NCBI RefSeq assembly: GCF_014201885.1
Contig: NZ_JACHFN010000005.1
Location: 1-64,000, forward strand
Reading direction: 5' to 3'
Source of the DNA: Deinococcus budaensis
GTDB taxonomy: Bacteria; Deinococcota; Deinococci; Deinococcales; Deinococcaceae
DNA length: 64,000 nt
This document shows, piece by piece, positions 49,056 through 57,943 of the stretch. The position numbers and the translations under genes are program-made. Every line of letters starts with the position of its first letter. The first letter of the stretch is position 1. The notes below the pieces were generated by a model. It was not told where the DNA came from. It worked only from the letters and a program-made list of their open reading frames with translations, and did no database searches.

Positions 49056-50885
49056 TCACCAGCCGAGTCCCTCGACGGCCCACGCCCAAGGGCTGCCCAG
49101 GGTGGGCACGTAGTCCACTGTCCGCGTTGCCACTGGACAGCCAGGTGCCTCAACAGTAAGGGTGACCGTGCGAGGCTCGGCCACATCCGGCAGGCGCAAC
49201 GGCGCGACTAGCAAACCCCCGCCCGGCCAGGGGTACTGCCGCGAGACGCTCCCACTGTGTGCCGCCTCATGCACCGTCAGGGCGCTGCCCCGTGGCGCTT
49301 GCCCCAGAACCCGGACAGCGTTGCCCGCGACGCAAACGTCGGACAAGACGATGGTCGCAGCGTAGTCGACGGCGAGGACGCGTCGCCATTCCCGGCGCAC
49401 TTGCACTTCCAGAACGATGCGGTCGTCGCCTGCAGGCGCTTGGCGCGCGAGCGCGGTCAGCGTGGGGTGCGGGTTGACTGGAGCGTCCGGAGCCGACTCG
49501 AGCAGGACGCGCGGCCGGATGGAGCGGGCCGGAAGGTGGGGCGGCCGCAGCCAGCAAACGCGCAGCGCCTCGAGGTCACGTGCGTCGTGGACGCGCTCCA
49601 CTTGGCCCCCCTCCGCATCCACCAGCCGGGCTCCAATGCTGGCGGCGGTCACGTCGAGTTCGACCCTCAGGTCCTCATCGAGAGTCAGGGCCACCCGGGT
49701 GGTTGCGGGGACGTACCGCTCGCCGCGCTTCTCCCAGTGGGGGTGCCAGCGGAAGGGGGCGAAGCGCCCGTCTTCCGTCTGAACGCGCCCGACGTGCCAC
49801 TCACCCTCGATGAGGGGGCCGCGGGGCGTGGGCAGGGACCACGAGAGGGGTGGGAGGACGGTCACGGAGGCCTCCGCCCCGCGTTCGCCGTGAGACCAGG
49901 TGACGGCGCGGTAAGCCCCGGGAGGGACATCCTCAAAGATGGCCGCGCCGTTGCGGACAGGCACACGCTGGCCGAGGGGCACGAGCTCGACCTCCAGGTC
50001 CAGGGCCGCGGGGGGGGCCGTGACGCGCACGACGACCGCTTGGCCCGCCGGGTGGTAGCCGTCGGCGAGCCGCACCTGCACCCCGGGGGCGCGGGCAACC
50101 GTGCGCGTCGCCTGCCGCAGCCGCACCCAGTGCCGCAAGCTGGGGCGTAGACGTCCCAGCAGATCGCGCAGGGCGTGCTCAGACTTGTGGTGCAGGAAGG
50201 CGACGACGTTGGGCTCGCCCACGAGCACCCCGTTCTGCTCGAGGTGTTCGCTGAGGGCACGGTACGGGAGGCGGACGAGAGTGGGATCCGTGGCGAGCAA
50301 ATGGTCGACGATGCCGGTGAGGGGACGGAAGAGGCGGTCGTAGGTGGCCGCCTGCCGCAGCGTCGCCTCATCGATGACCCCGAGTGCGTTTCTCAGGCGT
50401 TCGGGCGTGACGGTCTTGCCGGGGAAAATTTCAAAGTACCGCGCGAAGAGCGCGATGAGCTGTGGCGCGCCCAACGTGCGGTAGCCCCAGCTGTCTCGGA
50501 TCGCCTGCACGAATTCCCGCCGGTCACGCTCGACGCCGTAGGACATGTGGCAGTGGGCGCGGGTGCGTGGGTCACTGTGCAGCACGGTCCACAACGCGTC
50601 GTAGCGCGTCTTCATGTTGGAGGGCTGCTCCAGGCCGAGTTCCTCGTGAAAGTTGGGCCAGAACTGGGTGTCGTTCTCAGGTACCTCGCGGTAGAAGGTG
50701 TAGCCGCGCAGATACGCCAGGAACAAGCGGCAGGTCGTCGGGTCGGCCGCCCAGGTGGGGGAATCGCGCCGCCACAGTCGCCGGACCACCTCGCCCAGTC
50801 GGCGGTACTCGTCAACCGAGACGAACAGGTCGATAGGTCCCTGCTGCTCGAACCGCTCGAGGAGGGCTTCACGCCAGTCGGTCAC
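49056..50885 (-). CDS. Unknown protein with Ig-like beta domains, last gene of the helicase operon
   Basis: 609 residues from a GTG that overlaps the previous stop (GTGA). The first 280 residues are helical and Arg/Trp rich (RLFLAYLRGYTFYREVPEND, HEELGLEQPSNMKTRYDALW). The rest is beta-rich with repeated Ig-like or carboxypeptidase-regulatory-like segments (IFEDVPPGAYRAVTW, RVALTLDEDLRVELDV). No signal peptide or catalytic motif is seen. A binding or scaffold role for the upstream helicase is a guess from the operon. I do not recognise the family. Confidence 0.6.
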   Translation of the reverse strand: MTDWREALLERFEQQGPIDLFVSVDEYRRLGEVVRRLWRRDSPTWAADPTTCRLFLAYLRGYTFYREVPENDTQFWPNFHEELGLEQPSNMKTRYDALWTVLHSDPRTRAHCHMSYGVERDRREFVQAIRDSWGYRTLGAPQLIALFARYFEIFPGKTVTPERLRNALGVIDEATLRQAATYDRLFRPLTGIVDHLLATDPTLVRLPYRALSEHLEQNGVLVGEPNVVAFLHHKSEHALRDLLGRLRPSLRHWVRLRQATRTVARAPGVQVRLADGYHPAGQAVVVRVTAPPAALDLEVELVPLGQRVPVRNGAAIFEDVPPGAYRAVTWSHGERGAEASVTVLPPLSWSLPTPRGPLIEGEWHVGRVQTEDGRFAPFRWHPHWEKRGERYVPATTRVALTLDEDLRVELDVTAASIGARLVDAEGGQVERVHDARDLEALRVCWLRPPHLPARSIRPRVLLESAPDAPVNPHPTLTALARQAPAGDDRIVLEVQVRREWRRVLAVDYAATIVLSDVCVAGNAVRVLGQAPRGSALTVHEAAHSGSVSRQYPWPGGGLLVAPLRLPDVAEPRTVTLTVEAPGCPVATRTVDYVPTLGSPWAWAVEGLGW

Positions 50886-51403
50886 CCGGCGTCCTCCAGG
50901 CGCGTGACTTCAAGCCATCGCAGCATCACCCACTGCATCACGAGCGTACGGCGCAGCCCCTCCAGGTGGCGAGCGTCGGGGGCCGCGTCCGAATCGGTGA
51001 GAACCCCGTGCACTTCCGTCTGCCACGCGCGCAGCACCTCGCCGACCTCCACATCGGGGACGGTGAGGGCGGCGTGGGTCTCGTCAAGCTCCTCAAGAGT
51101 GAAGGCGAGCGGCTCGGCGAACTCGGCCCGCCAGAACCCTGGGGCATAGACGCGGCGGCGCAGCGCCTCGAGCTGGGCGCGCACTGTGGTGCTCCGCTCG
51201 GCGTCATGGGCCGCGCCGCGCAGCCGCTCGTTCTCGGCCCGCGCCTCTGCGAGCGCTTGGCGTAGCCGCGCCACTTCTGCGGTCTGGTCGATCTCGGCGC
51301 CCAGCGCGTCGAGAGCAGTTGCGGCGGCGTTCAAGTGCCACCGCAACTCTGCGAGGCGTGCCTCGGTCTTGATGTCCTCGGGCGTGGAGGCATCGAACTT
51401 CAT
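50882..51403 (-). CDS. Small coiled-coil protein of the helicase operon
   Basis: 173 residues, unrecognised. Residues 10-90 are strongly helical with heptads (AEVARLRQALAEARAENERL). The C-terminal half is helical too, with several acidic patches. It overlaps the preceding gene by four bases (ATGA) and the following one by four (GTGA), so stoichiometric production with both is likely. It may bridge the larger coiled-coil protein and the Ig-like protein. Confidence 0.6.
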   Translation of the reverse strand: MKFDASTPEDIKTEARLAELRWHLNAAATALDALGAEIDQTAEVARLRQALAEARAENERLRGAAHDAERSTTVRAQLEALRRRVYAPGFWRAEFAEPLAFTLEELDETHAALTVPDVEVGEVLRAWQTEVHGVLTDSDAAPDARHLEGLRRTLVMQWVMLRWLEVTRLEDAG

Positions 51404-52698
51404 GCGTTCCCCCCGAGAAGCTGCGAGTGCACCCGGGCGACCAATTGCCGAAGCTGCGTTTCCTGCTGCTGGGAGCGCAGGCGCAGGTAGCGGTCGGCGG
51501 CGGTGTTCGCCCCGTCTTCGAGCAGGCGCTCCGCACCGACGAGGAGGACGCCGCGCCGCGCGCCCGTGAGACGCGCGAGGTTCGTGGCGCGCGCGAGGCG
51601 CGGGTCGTCCAGGTTCCCCCGCGCGTAGGCGCGGTACATGCTGAACAGGTCCGCCAGGCGCTCAGCGGGGTCGTTGCCGAGCGCGGCGTAGTTGATCACG
51701 AGCGCCCCGGTGAACTGCGCGTCCAGGTCGGGTGGACGAGCAGGGGGCGCGGCCCTGCGCTGCGCGGCCAGGGTGTGCCGAAGCTGTTCAAGTTCTGCGG
51801 CCTGGCGCTGGCGGGTTCCCTCCGACTCGTGGCGCACCCGCGCGATGCGCTGCTGTAACTCCGCAACCGTCCGCTGATGCGTCTCTGTGGCTTGCGCGAG
51901 TGCGGCCTGGAGGGCGGTGTTCGCTGCTTCACGTTGCTCCACAAGTTGCCCGTGCGCCGCGCCAAGCTGATCTTGGAGCGTTCTGATCTCATCTTGTGCG
52001 GCGGCCATCCGCTGGTTCGCGTCGTTCTTCACGGCCGACAGGGCCTGCTCCGCTTCCATCCTCGCTGCCTTCAGCGTCTGCTCTGCTCCCGCATTCACTG
52101 CGGCGAACTCGCGCTGGAAGGTGAGGAGCGCCCCGGCCGCGTCACGCTTCGCCTGTTGCCGCTCCGCCTCGGCGCGGGCGAGTTCGGCCTCCAGCTCGGA
52201 CGTGGCGGCATCCTGCTGTTCCTGGGCGGCCTTGGCCCGCTCGTCTGCCTGGGTGGCGGTGGCAAGCAGGCAGTCGGCAGGGCGCGCGTCGTCTCCCAGG
52301 AGACGTAGAGCGACGGTGAAGACGGCAGAGTCCACGCCTGATCTGAGTGCCTCTCCGTTCAACAGAGAGAGGAGAAGGGGGGCGTGCCGGTCAAGCCACC
52401 AGCCGACCATCCACTCAAGGAACCCGGGATGCTTTGTCCTGAGACGGTCGGCGGCGTTCACGACGTCCTGGTTCGTCACTTTGGCAAAGGCCTTGCCGGT
52501 AATCACCAGGGCGTCACGTCGCAGGTGGGGAAGCTTTTTGCTCCCCGCGTCGAAGTAACTGCGGAAGGCGTCTGCGAGGACCCGTGGAGCAGACGTGGTG
52601 AGGAGGGCGCGTAGGTCGTCGGTGGTTTCCGCGTGCACGACCTGGTGGATCAGGGCGTGACGGCGATCCTTGTCGAGGGTGTTCGGGGAGTCGCTCAT
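51400..52698 (-). CDS. Long coiled-coil protein of the helicase operon
   Basis: 432 residues. The N-terminal 150 residues are helical (VFTVALRLLGDDARPADCLL). Residues about 165-335 form one long Ala/Glu/Gln/Arg coiled coil (EAELARAEAERQQAKRDAAG, QRMAAAQDEIRTLQDQLGAA). The C-terminal 95 residues form a separate helical domain (LFSMYRAYARGNLDDPRLAR). No ATPase motif is present, so it is not an SMC protein. It overlaps the DnaQ-DinG-RecQ stop by four bases. It may tether the helicase to a substrate or to the other subunits. Confidence 0.65.
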   Translation of the reverse strand: MSDSPNTLDKDRRHALIHQVVHAETTDDLRALLTTSAPRVLADAFRSYFDAGSKKLPHLRRDALVITGKAFAKVTNQDVVNAADRLRTKHPGFLEWMVGWWLDRHAPLLLSLLNGEALRSGVDSAVFTVALRLLGDDARPADCLLATATQADERAKAAQEQQDAATSELEAELARAEAERQQAKRDAAGALLTFQREFAAVNAGAEQTLKAARMEAEQALSAVKNDANQRMAAAQDEIRTLQDQLGAAHGQLVEQREAANTALQAALAQATETHQRTVAELQQRIARVRHESEGTRQRQAAELEQLRHTLAAQRRAAPPARPPDLDAQFTGALVINYAALGNDPAERLADLFSMYRAYARGNLDDPRLARATNLARLTGARRGVLLVGAERLLEDGANTAADRYLRLRSQQQETQLRQLVARVHSQLLGGNA

Positions 52699-55600
52699 AT
52701 GACGGGTCTCTCGGGGCGGGTGGCACGGTCCTTGCGGCGGAGGTGGCGGCGGCCAGCGTCGTTGATCGCGAACGTGAAGCCAGCGCCGAAGGGTGTGGCG
52801 GTGACGAAGCCCTTATCCGCAGCGGCGCGCAGGGTTCGCTCGATCTCCTTGGCGGCGACGAACTCCAGGCGGCCAAAGTACAGGGAGCGCTGCTCGTACG
52901 GATGGAGAGTTCTCTGGAGGTCCTTACCCACGAAGCGGCGCACCTCACCGCGCAGCAACATGCTGATGCGTGTGGCCCCTTTGGCCGGGTACGCGCCCGT
53001 GTAGCCGCGGCGCTCATACTCGGCCTGGTCGTGCTCCAGAAACTCCAGCAGGGTGTCCTTAATGCGGTAGACGTCCTCGATGATGCTGACGCTTACCTGC
53101 GGGGCGAGCCCCCAGGGGGTTTCATCCCGGTTGCACACATGGCAGCAGGTCGCGCGATCGACGCGGGCGGGCATCGCCTCGCCGAAGAGTTCGAGGAGGC
53201 GCCGGCGCCGGCAGATGGTGCTCCGCACGAAGGTCTGGAGACCTTCGAGGTTGCGGCGCTTGCGGGCGAGAAGATCTTCCACGATGCCGTCGAAGGCATC
53301 GAGGCTCGCACGCAGCGGCGTCACCTCCAAGGCCGGGCGGTGGGTGCTATACAGCAGTTCGAGGGGATGGTCCAGCGAGAGCCGGTACAGCGCCTTGTTC
53401 AGGGCGTCGGCGTCGGTGGAGGGGATGTCCGAGAGGTCGAGCTCGGCGGGGGTGCGGCCGGGGCGGTACCCCCGCTGCGCGACGAGGCGGCCGTGGTGGT
53501 CGCCGAGGTGCGCGGTGAGTTGCTCGATCGTCCACGCGCTGAGCAGGCGGATCTTTCCCACGCGGTACCCGGTATGGATAATCTCCGCGTCCTCAAGGGC
53601 AGCGAGGAGGGGGGACAGGTCGTCGGCCTCCAGCAGCTCGCCCGTGGTGAGCAGGGTGTTCACCTGCTCGATGAGAAGATCGGGGTACGCCGTGAGGCGC
53701 CCGTGGAGTGTGAGGAGGTCCATCAGGGCGACGGCGTGGGTCCGATCCGGCACGTCCTGCCCCGCGAGCCAGCGGTACAGGCTCCAGTCGCGCTGGTCGT
53801 GCAGGAGCAGCGCCCAGGCTGGCTTACCGTCGCGACCGGCGCGGCCAGCCTCCTGCACGTACGCGGGGAGGCTGCGCGGCGGGTTGAAGTGAATCACGGC
53901 GCGGACATTGGGCTTGTCGATGCCCATGCCGAAGGCGGTGGTGGCGACCATGACCCGCAGTTCGTCGCGCATGAACTGCTCCTGCACTTCCTTGCGCATC
54001 ACTCCGGAGAGGCCAGCGTGGTACGCGCCGGCGGGAAAGCCCAGCGCGTCAAGGGCCTGCGCGAGGCGGCTGGCGGCGTTGCGCGTCGAGACGTAGACGA
54101 TGGCGCTCCAGTTCGGGTCCTCCCTGCGCGACCCCAGCCAGGATAGGAGCTGGACGACGTGCTGGAGCTTCTCGACCGGGTCTCCGCCAGTGCGCTGTAC
54201 GTAGTAGCCGAGGTTCTCGCGGTCCGACGGTGCGGTGACCGTCACGGGATCGCGCATCTGCAACTCGCCGGGCAGTTGCTCCCGCGTGTCCGGCGCGGCG
54301 GTGGCGGTGAGGGCGGTGACGTGGACCTCGGGCGCGGCGGCGCGCAGGACGTCCATGGCGCTGGAGTAGTCGGGGCGGAAGTCGTGCCCCCACTCGCTGA
54401 GGCAGTGCGCCTCGTCGAAGACCACCCGTCGCAGCCGGCCCTCGCGGGCGAGGTCGCGCAGAGTGTTCTTGAGGTCCTCGCTGCGGTTGACGCGCTCGGG
54501 GCTGACGTACAGCAGGTTGACCTCGCCGTGGCGGACGTCTTCGAGGATGCCGCGCTGCTCGGTGCCGGTGCGCGCCCCGTGGAGCGCCGCGGCGGGGACC
54601 CCCGCCTCGAGCAGGCCGTCGACCTGGTCCTGCATCAGCGCGACGAGCGGGCTAACTACCAGGGTGAGCGCGTCGTCGAGCAGCGCGGGCAGCTGGAAAG
54701 TCAGGCTTTTCCCGAACCCGGTGGGCAGGTAGACCAGCAGGTCGTGGCTTGCCAGAACGGCGTTCACCGCTTCACGCTGCTCGGCCTTGAGGCGCTTGCC
54801 ATCCCAGAACAGGTCGAGCAGCGCGTCGAGCGCCTCCTCGCGCGTCAGCTCGCCAGCGCGGACACGCGCTCGAATGTCACGCAGCTGGGTGGTGGTCGCG
54901 TCGAGGAGTTCCCCGCGGGGCAGTTGCTCGCGGTCGACGCCCAGGATGCCCGCGACGAGGTCATAGAACGCCGCGCGGTCGGCGGGGCGGTGCAGGTGCC
55001 CAGCCTGCACCAGACTCTCGGGGAGGGAGCGGAATACCACCTCGCGGTAGGCCGCCTGCAGGATGCGCTTGTCCCACAGCACGAACGCGCCTTCGCCACC
55101 GGTGTTCCGGGAATCGCGGATGAGGCGCCCGAACGCTTGAGTGAAGGTGAGGAGCGCCTTGGGCAGGTAGAAGCCGTACCACGGGTCGATGTCGCTGCGC
55201 ACGGCAAGGTCCTGGCGGGCGCGCAGCAGCGCGTCGGGCACCGGGAACGGAATACGCTCGAGGTTGACGACCTTGAGGTGCGGGAAGTCGACGCCCTCCA
55301 TGAACGCGCGCGTGCCGAAGGCCACGCGCGGGCCACCCCTGGCCATCTCACGCGCGGCGTCCTCTCGGGCGACGCGCGTGAGCGGCACGATGGGCGTGAG
55401 GTGTTCGAGGCGCTCGCCAGCGCGTTTCATCCGCTCGCGGCTGGTGAACAGGCTGAGGCTGCGGTGGGTGTGCGGGAGGAACGCGTCGAGTTCGGCTCCA
55501 TAGAGATCCTCAAAGCGCCGGAGATTCTCCGCCCGCGCGGCAGGTAGGTGCGCTGGGAAGAGGACGTGCGCCTTCTCGTACGGCAGGCCCTCGGGCAGCT

Positions 55601-57860
55601 CGAGCTCGGCCGTGCCCGCGGGCAGGCCGAGGGTGCGGCGAACGTACTTGAAGTCGCCGCCGGGCGCGAGGGTCGCGCTGGTGAGGGTGACGCTCGCGGC
55701 GTTCGCCCACACATCCTGCAAGCGCGGCGCGAGGTCCACGGGGCGCGCGGCGTGCTCCCAGCCGCGCCCCGGCGTCCACTCAGTGGTGTGGATGACCGCG
55801 AAGGGATCGGGGCGCCGCCGGGCGTAGAGCAGCTGGACAAGGGACTGGAAGTAGTCCAGCGCCGGGTGCATGCGAGCGTAGACGAGTTTGTGGGGCCGGA
55901 AGGTGTCGAGGGCATCGCGAAGGGCGCGCAGGGTGCCGATCAACTCGTCCTCAACGCGGCGCAGCCGCTGCCAGTCGGCCGTTTCGAGGAGGTGGGCCGT
56001 GACGACGAGTTCCAGGCCGAATGTCTCGTCGCCGGATTCGTAGTGCGCTTTGACGAACGCCGCGACCGCGGCGTCGTATTGCTCGAGGGCGCGCTGCGCG
56101 CGCGGCAGCAACTCGCCCCGCGCCTGACGCGCGAGGTCGCGCAGACCCTCGGGGATCTCGCGAGACAGCGCCCCGCGCCTCTTCGGGTCATGTAAGCGGC
56201 GCAGATGAAACCGGACGTGGTCGGCGCGGAATCGCTCCGCGAAAGCCTCGGTAGCCACATCCTCGAGGTTGTGCGCCTCGTCGACGACGAGGTGCGGGCG
56301 CGGCCGATCGGGCTGGTCACCCGGGTCAGCCATGGTCGCGAGCAGCCACGCCTGGTTCGTGACGATGACCTGCGCCGCCGCGCGCTGCGCCCGGTCGATC
56401 TGGTAGCCGCACAGGTGGACAAACGGGCAGGTGTCGCGGCAGCGTGCGGCGTGCGTTTCCACGGCGAGCTCAAGTTCCCGGAAGGCGTCGCTGAACTGCC
56501 ACGCGCCCGGCAGCGCCTCGAGGTCGTAGTCGCCCTGATGCGCGAACGACGCGACGATCGCGTGCGCGCGGCGCACTGCAAGGTCTGCCTCCCTCGCGCC
56601 GTCCACGAGGGTCTCGGCGAGGGCGTCGAGGCAGATGTACTTCCGGGCGCTCTTGGCATTGACGGCGTTGGTGGCATAGGTGTGGGACCACCCGCGAAGC
56701 TCGTCGTACACCTGCTGCTGCAGCACCTTGGTGTGCGTAGCGATGATGACCTGCTCCTGCGGGTGGGTGGCGAGGTAGTGCTGGGCCGGGAACAGGTACC
56801 CCTTGGTCTTGCCCGTTCCGGTCGGTGCCTGGATGACGGCGGCGGGCACGGCGCCCTGGAGAACGTCGCACACGCGGCGTGCCATCTCCGCCTGGGGGGC
56901 GCGGATGGTCCCGTCCGTCTGGCGCTTCACCCGGAAGCTGCCAGCAAGCGTCCTCACCGCTCGCGCCGCCTCGGGCGCGTCCGGGTCCGCCGCAAGGACC
57001 TCCCGCACTCCCGTGAAGCTCACGTCACGCGTCTCCACAGCCCTGAGGAAGGCGGGGACCTCTATGTCGCGCACGCGGCCTTCCCGTACCGCCGCCTCGG
57101 TCCAAGCGGGAAACAGGGTGTCTACGCCTGGGAAAGACTCGCCAGCGCTGCGCACGCGCGGCACCGCCGCGGGAACGCGCAGGTAGTCCATTAGGGCGTC
57201 CTCGCCCAGGGGGTCGGCTGGGAAGAAGCGTGCGGCGTCGACTTGCAAGCGCGACCACAGGCGGCGCGTGGCCTGCGGAACGTCCTCGCGCAGCAAGGCG
57301 TGAAAGACTTTCTGGTTGGCGATGACATCGGCGTGCGCGCGGTGGGCCCCCTCGAGCGGCTCGCCCAACAGGAACTCGTGCAGGTCGCCGAGTTGGTGGC
57401 TAGCGAGCCGCGCCGCGCGGCCGTCCGGGCGCCTCGCGTCCCGCAGGACCGGCAGAACCAGCCGCGCGAGCCACATGGTGTCGACTCCCTGACCGTCCTT
57501 CGCCGCCTCGGGGACGGGCAGGCCAGCGGCCTCAAGGGCACGCCGCAGGACCGGCAGGTCGTAGGTGTGGATGTTGTGCCCGGCGAGCTCGGCGTCGCCC
57601 ACATAGGCGAGAAACGCCGCGAGTTGCCCCCGGGGCTCACGCTTCTCGCAGTCGTACTCATCGCGCGGGATGTGCGTGATCTTGTAGGTCTTGTCTGGAA
57701 CAGGAGATGTGGTCGCGAGGTAGGCGTGGAAGGGCGGGTGGCCGTCCCGGACGGCGGCGATCTCCACGATCTCTGCCTCCTCGACCTTCTCCGAGGTGGT
57801 CTCCACGTCGAAGAACACCAGCAGCCGCGCTGGTGCGCTTACGTCGACGTTGCTCTGCAC
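52695..57860 (-). CDS. DnaQ exonuclease - DinG/XPD helicase - RecQ helicase triple fusion
   Basis: 1721 residues from a GTG. Residues 10-185: DEDDh exonuclease with FFDVETT, AGHNIHTYDL and HRAHADV. Residues about 320-1000: DinG/XPD-type SF2 helicase with APTGTGKT (about 347), VDEAHNLED (about 528) and four Cys (KYIC, RCRDTC, HLC) placed as in the Fe-S cluster of that family. Residues about 1025-1720: RecQ with LPTGFGKS (about 1048), FDEAHCLSEWGHDFRPDY, QEAGRAGRDG and a CCHVC zinc site. All motor motifs look intact. One chain thus combines a 5'-3' and a 3'-5' helicase with a 3'-5' exonuclease. It heads a four-gene overlapping operon. Confidence 0.9.
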   Translation of the reverse strand: MQSNVDVSAPARLLVFFDVETTSEKVEEAEIVEIAAVRDGHPPFHAYLATTSPVPDKTYKITHIPRDEYDCEKREPRGQLAAFLAYVGDAELAGHNIHTYDLPVLRRALEAAGLPVPEAAKDGQGVDTMWLARLVLPVLRDARRPDGRAARLASHQLGDLHEFLLGEPLEGAHRAHADVIANQKVFHALLREDVPQATRRLWSRLQVDAARFFPADPLGEDALMDYLRVPAAVPRVRSAGESFPGVDTLFPAWTEAAVREGRVRDIEVPAFLRAVETRDVSFTGVREVLAADPDAPEAARAVRTLAGSFRVKRQTDGTIRAPQAEMARRVCDVLQGAVPAAVIQAPTGTGKTKGYLFPAQHYLATHPQEQVIIATHTKVLQQQVYDELRGWSHTYATNAVNAKSARKYICLDALAETLVDGAREADLAVRRAHAIVASFAHQGDYDLEALPGAWQFSDAFRELELAVETHAARCRDTCPFVHLCGYQIDRAQRAAAQVIVTNQAWLLATMADPGDQPDRPRPHLVVDEAHNLEDVATEAFAERFRADHVRFHLRRLHDPKRRGALSREIPEGLRDLARQARGELLPRAQRALEQYDAAVAAFVKAHYESGDETFGLELVVTAHLLETADWQRLRRVEDELIGTLRALRDALDTFRPHKLVYARMHPALDYFQSLVQLLYARRRPDPFAVIHTTEWTPGRGWEHAARPVDLAPRLQDVWANAASVTLTSATLAPGGDFKYVRRTLGLPAGTAELELPEGLPYEKAHVLFPAHLPAARAENLRRFEDLYGAELDAFLPHTHRSLSLFTSRERMKRAGERLEHLTPIVPLTRVAREDAAREMARGGPRVAFGTRAFMEGVDFPHLKVVNLERIPFPVPDALLRARQDLAVRSDIDPWYGFYLPKALLTFTQAFGRLIRDSRNTGGEGAFVLWDKRILQAAYREVVFRSLPESLVQAGHLHRPADRAAFYDLVAGILGVDREQLPRGELLDATTTQLRDIRARVRAGELTREEALDALLDLFWDGKRLKAEQREAVNAVLASHDLLVYLPTGFGKSLTFQLPALLDDALTLVVSPLVALMQDQVDGLLEAGVPAAALHGARTGTEQRGILEDVRHGEVNLLYVSPERVNRSEDLKNTLRDLAREGRLRRVVFDEAHCLSEWGHDFRPDYSSAMDVLRAAAPEVHVTALTATAAPDTREQLPGELQMRDPVTVTAPSDRENLGYYVQRTGGDPVEKLQHVVQLLSWLGSRREDPNWSAIVYVSTRNAASRLAQALDALGFPAGAYHAGLSGVMRKEVQEQFMRDELRVMVATTAFGMGIDKPNVRAVIHFNPPRSLPAYVQEAGRAGRDGKPAWALLLHDQRDWSLYRWLAGQDVPDRTHAVALMDLLTLHGRLTAYPDLLIEQVNTLLTTGELLEADDLSPLLAALEDAEIIHTGYRVGKIRLLSAWTIEQLTAHLGDHHGRLVAQRGYRPGRTPAELDLSDIPSTDADALNKALYRLSLDHPLELLYSTHRPALEVTPLRASLDAFDGIVEDLLARKRRNLEGLQTFVRSTICRRRRLLELFGEAMPARVDRATCCHVCNRDETPWGLAPQVSVSIIEDVYRIKDTLLEFLEHDQAEYERRGYTGAYPAKGATRISMLLRGEVRRFVGKDLQRTLHPYEQRSLYFGRLEFVAAKEIERTLRAAADKGFVTATPFGAGFTFAINDAGRRHLRRKDRATRPERPVI

Positions 57861-57943
57861 TCCACCAGCCTAGCGCCCTCGCCATGTTCGTGTGGCGCAA
57901 ATGAGGCGTCGTGCTACGCTCGCGGGGAAGCCTTAGGTACGCT

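Noticed and set aside
51400..52698. SMC/Wadjet-type JetC ATPase
   Set aside because: The coiled coil is long, but there is no Walker A or signature motif and no JetABD partners.
52743..54146. 467-codon plus-strand frame
   Set aside because: Shadow of the RecQ part of the triple fusion; no recognisable motif.
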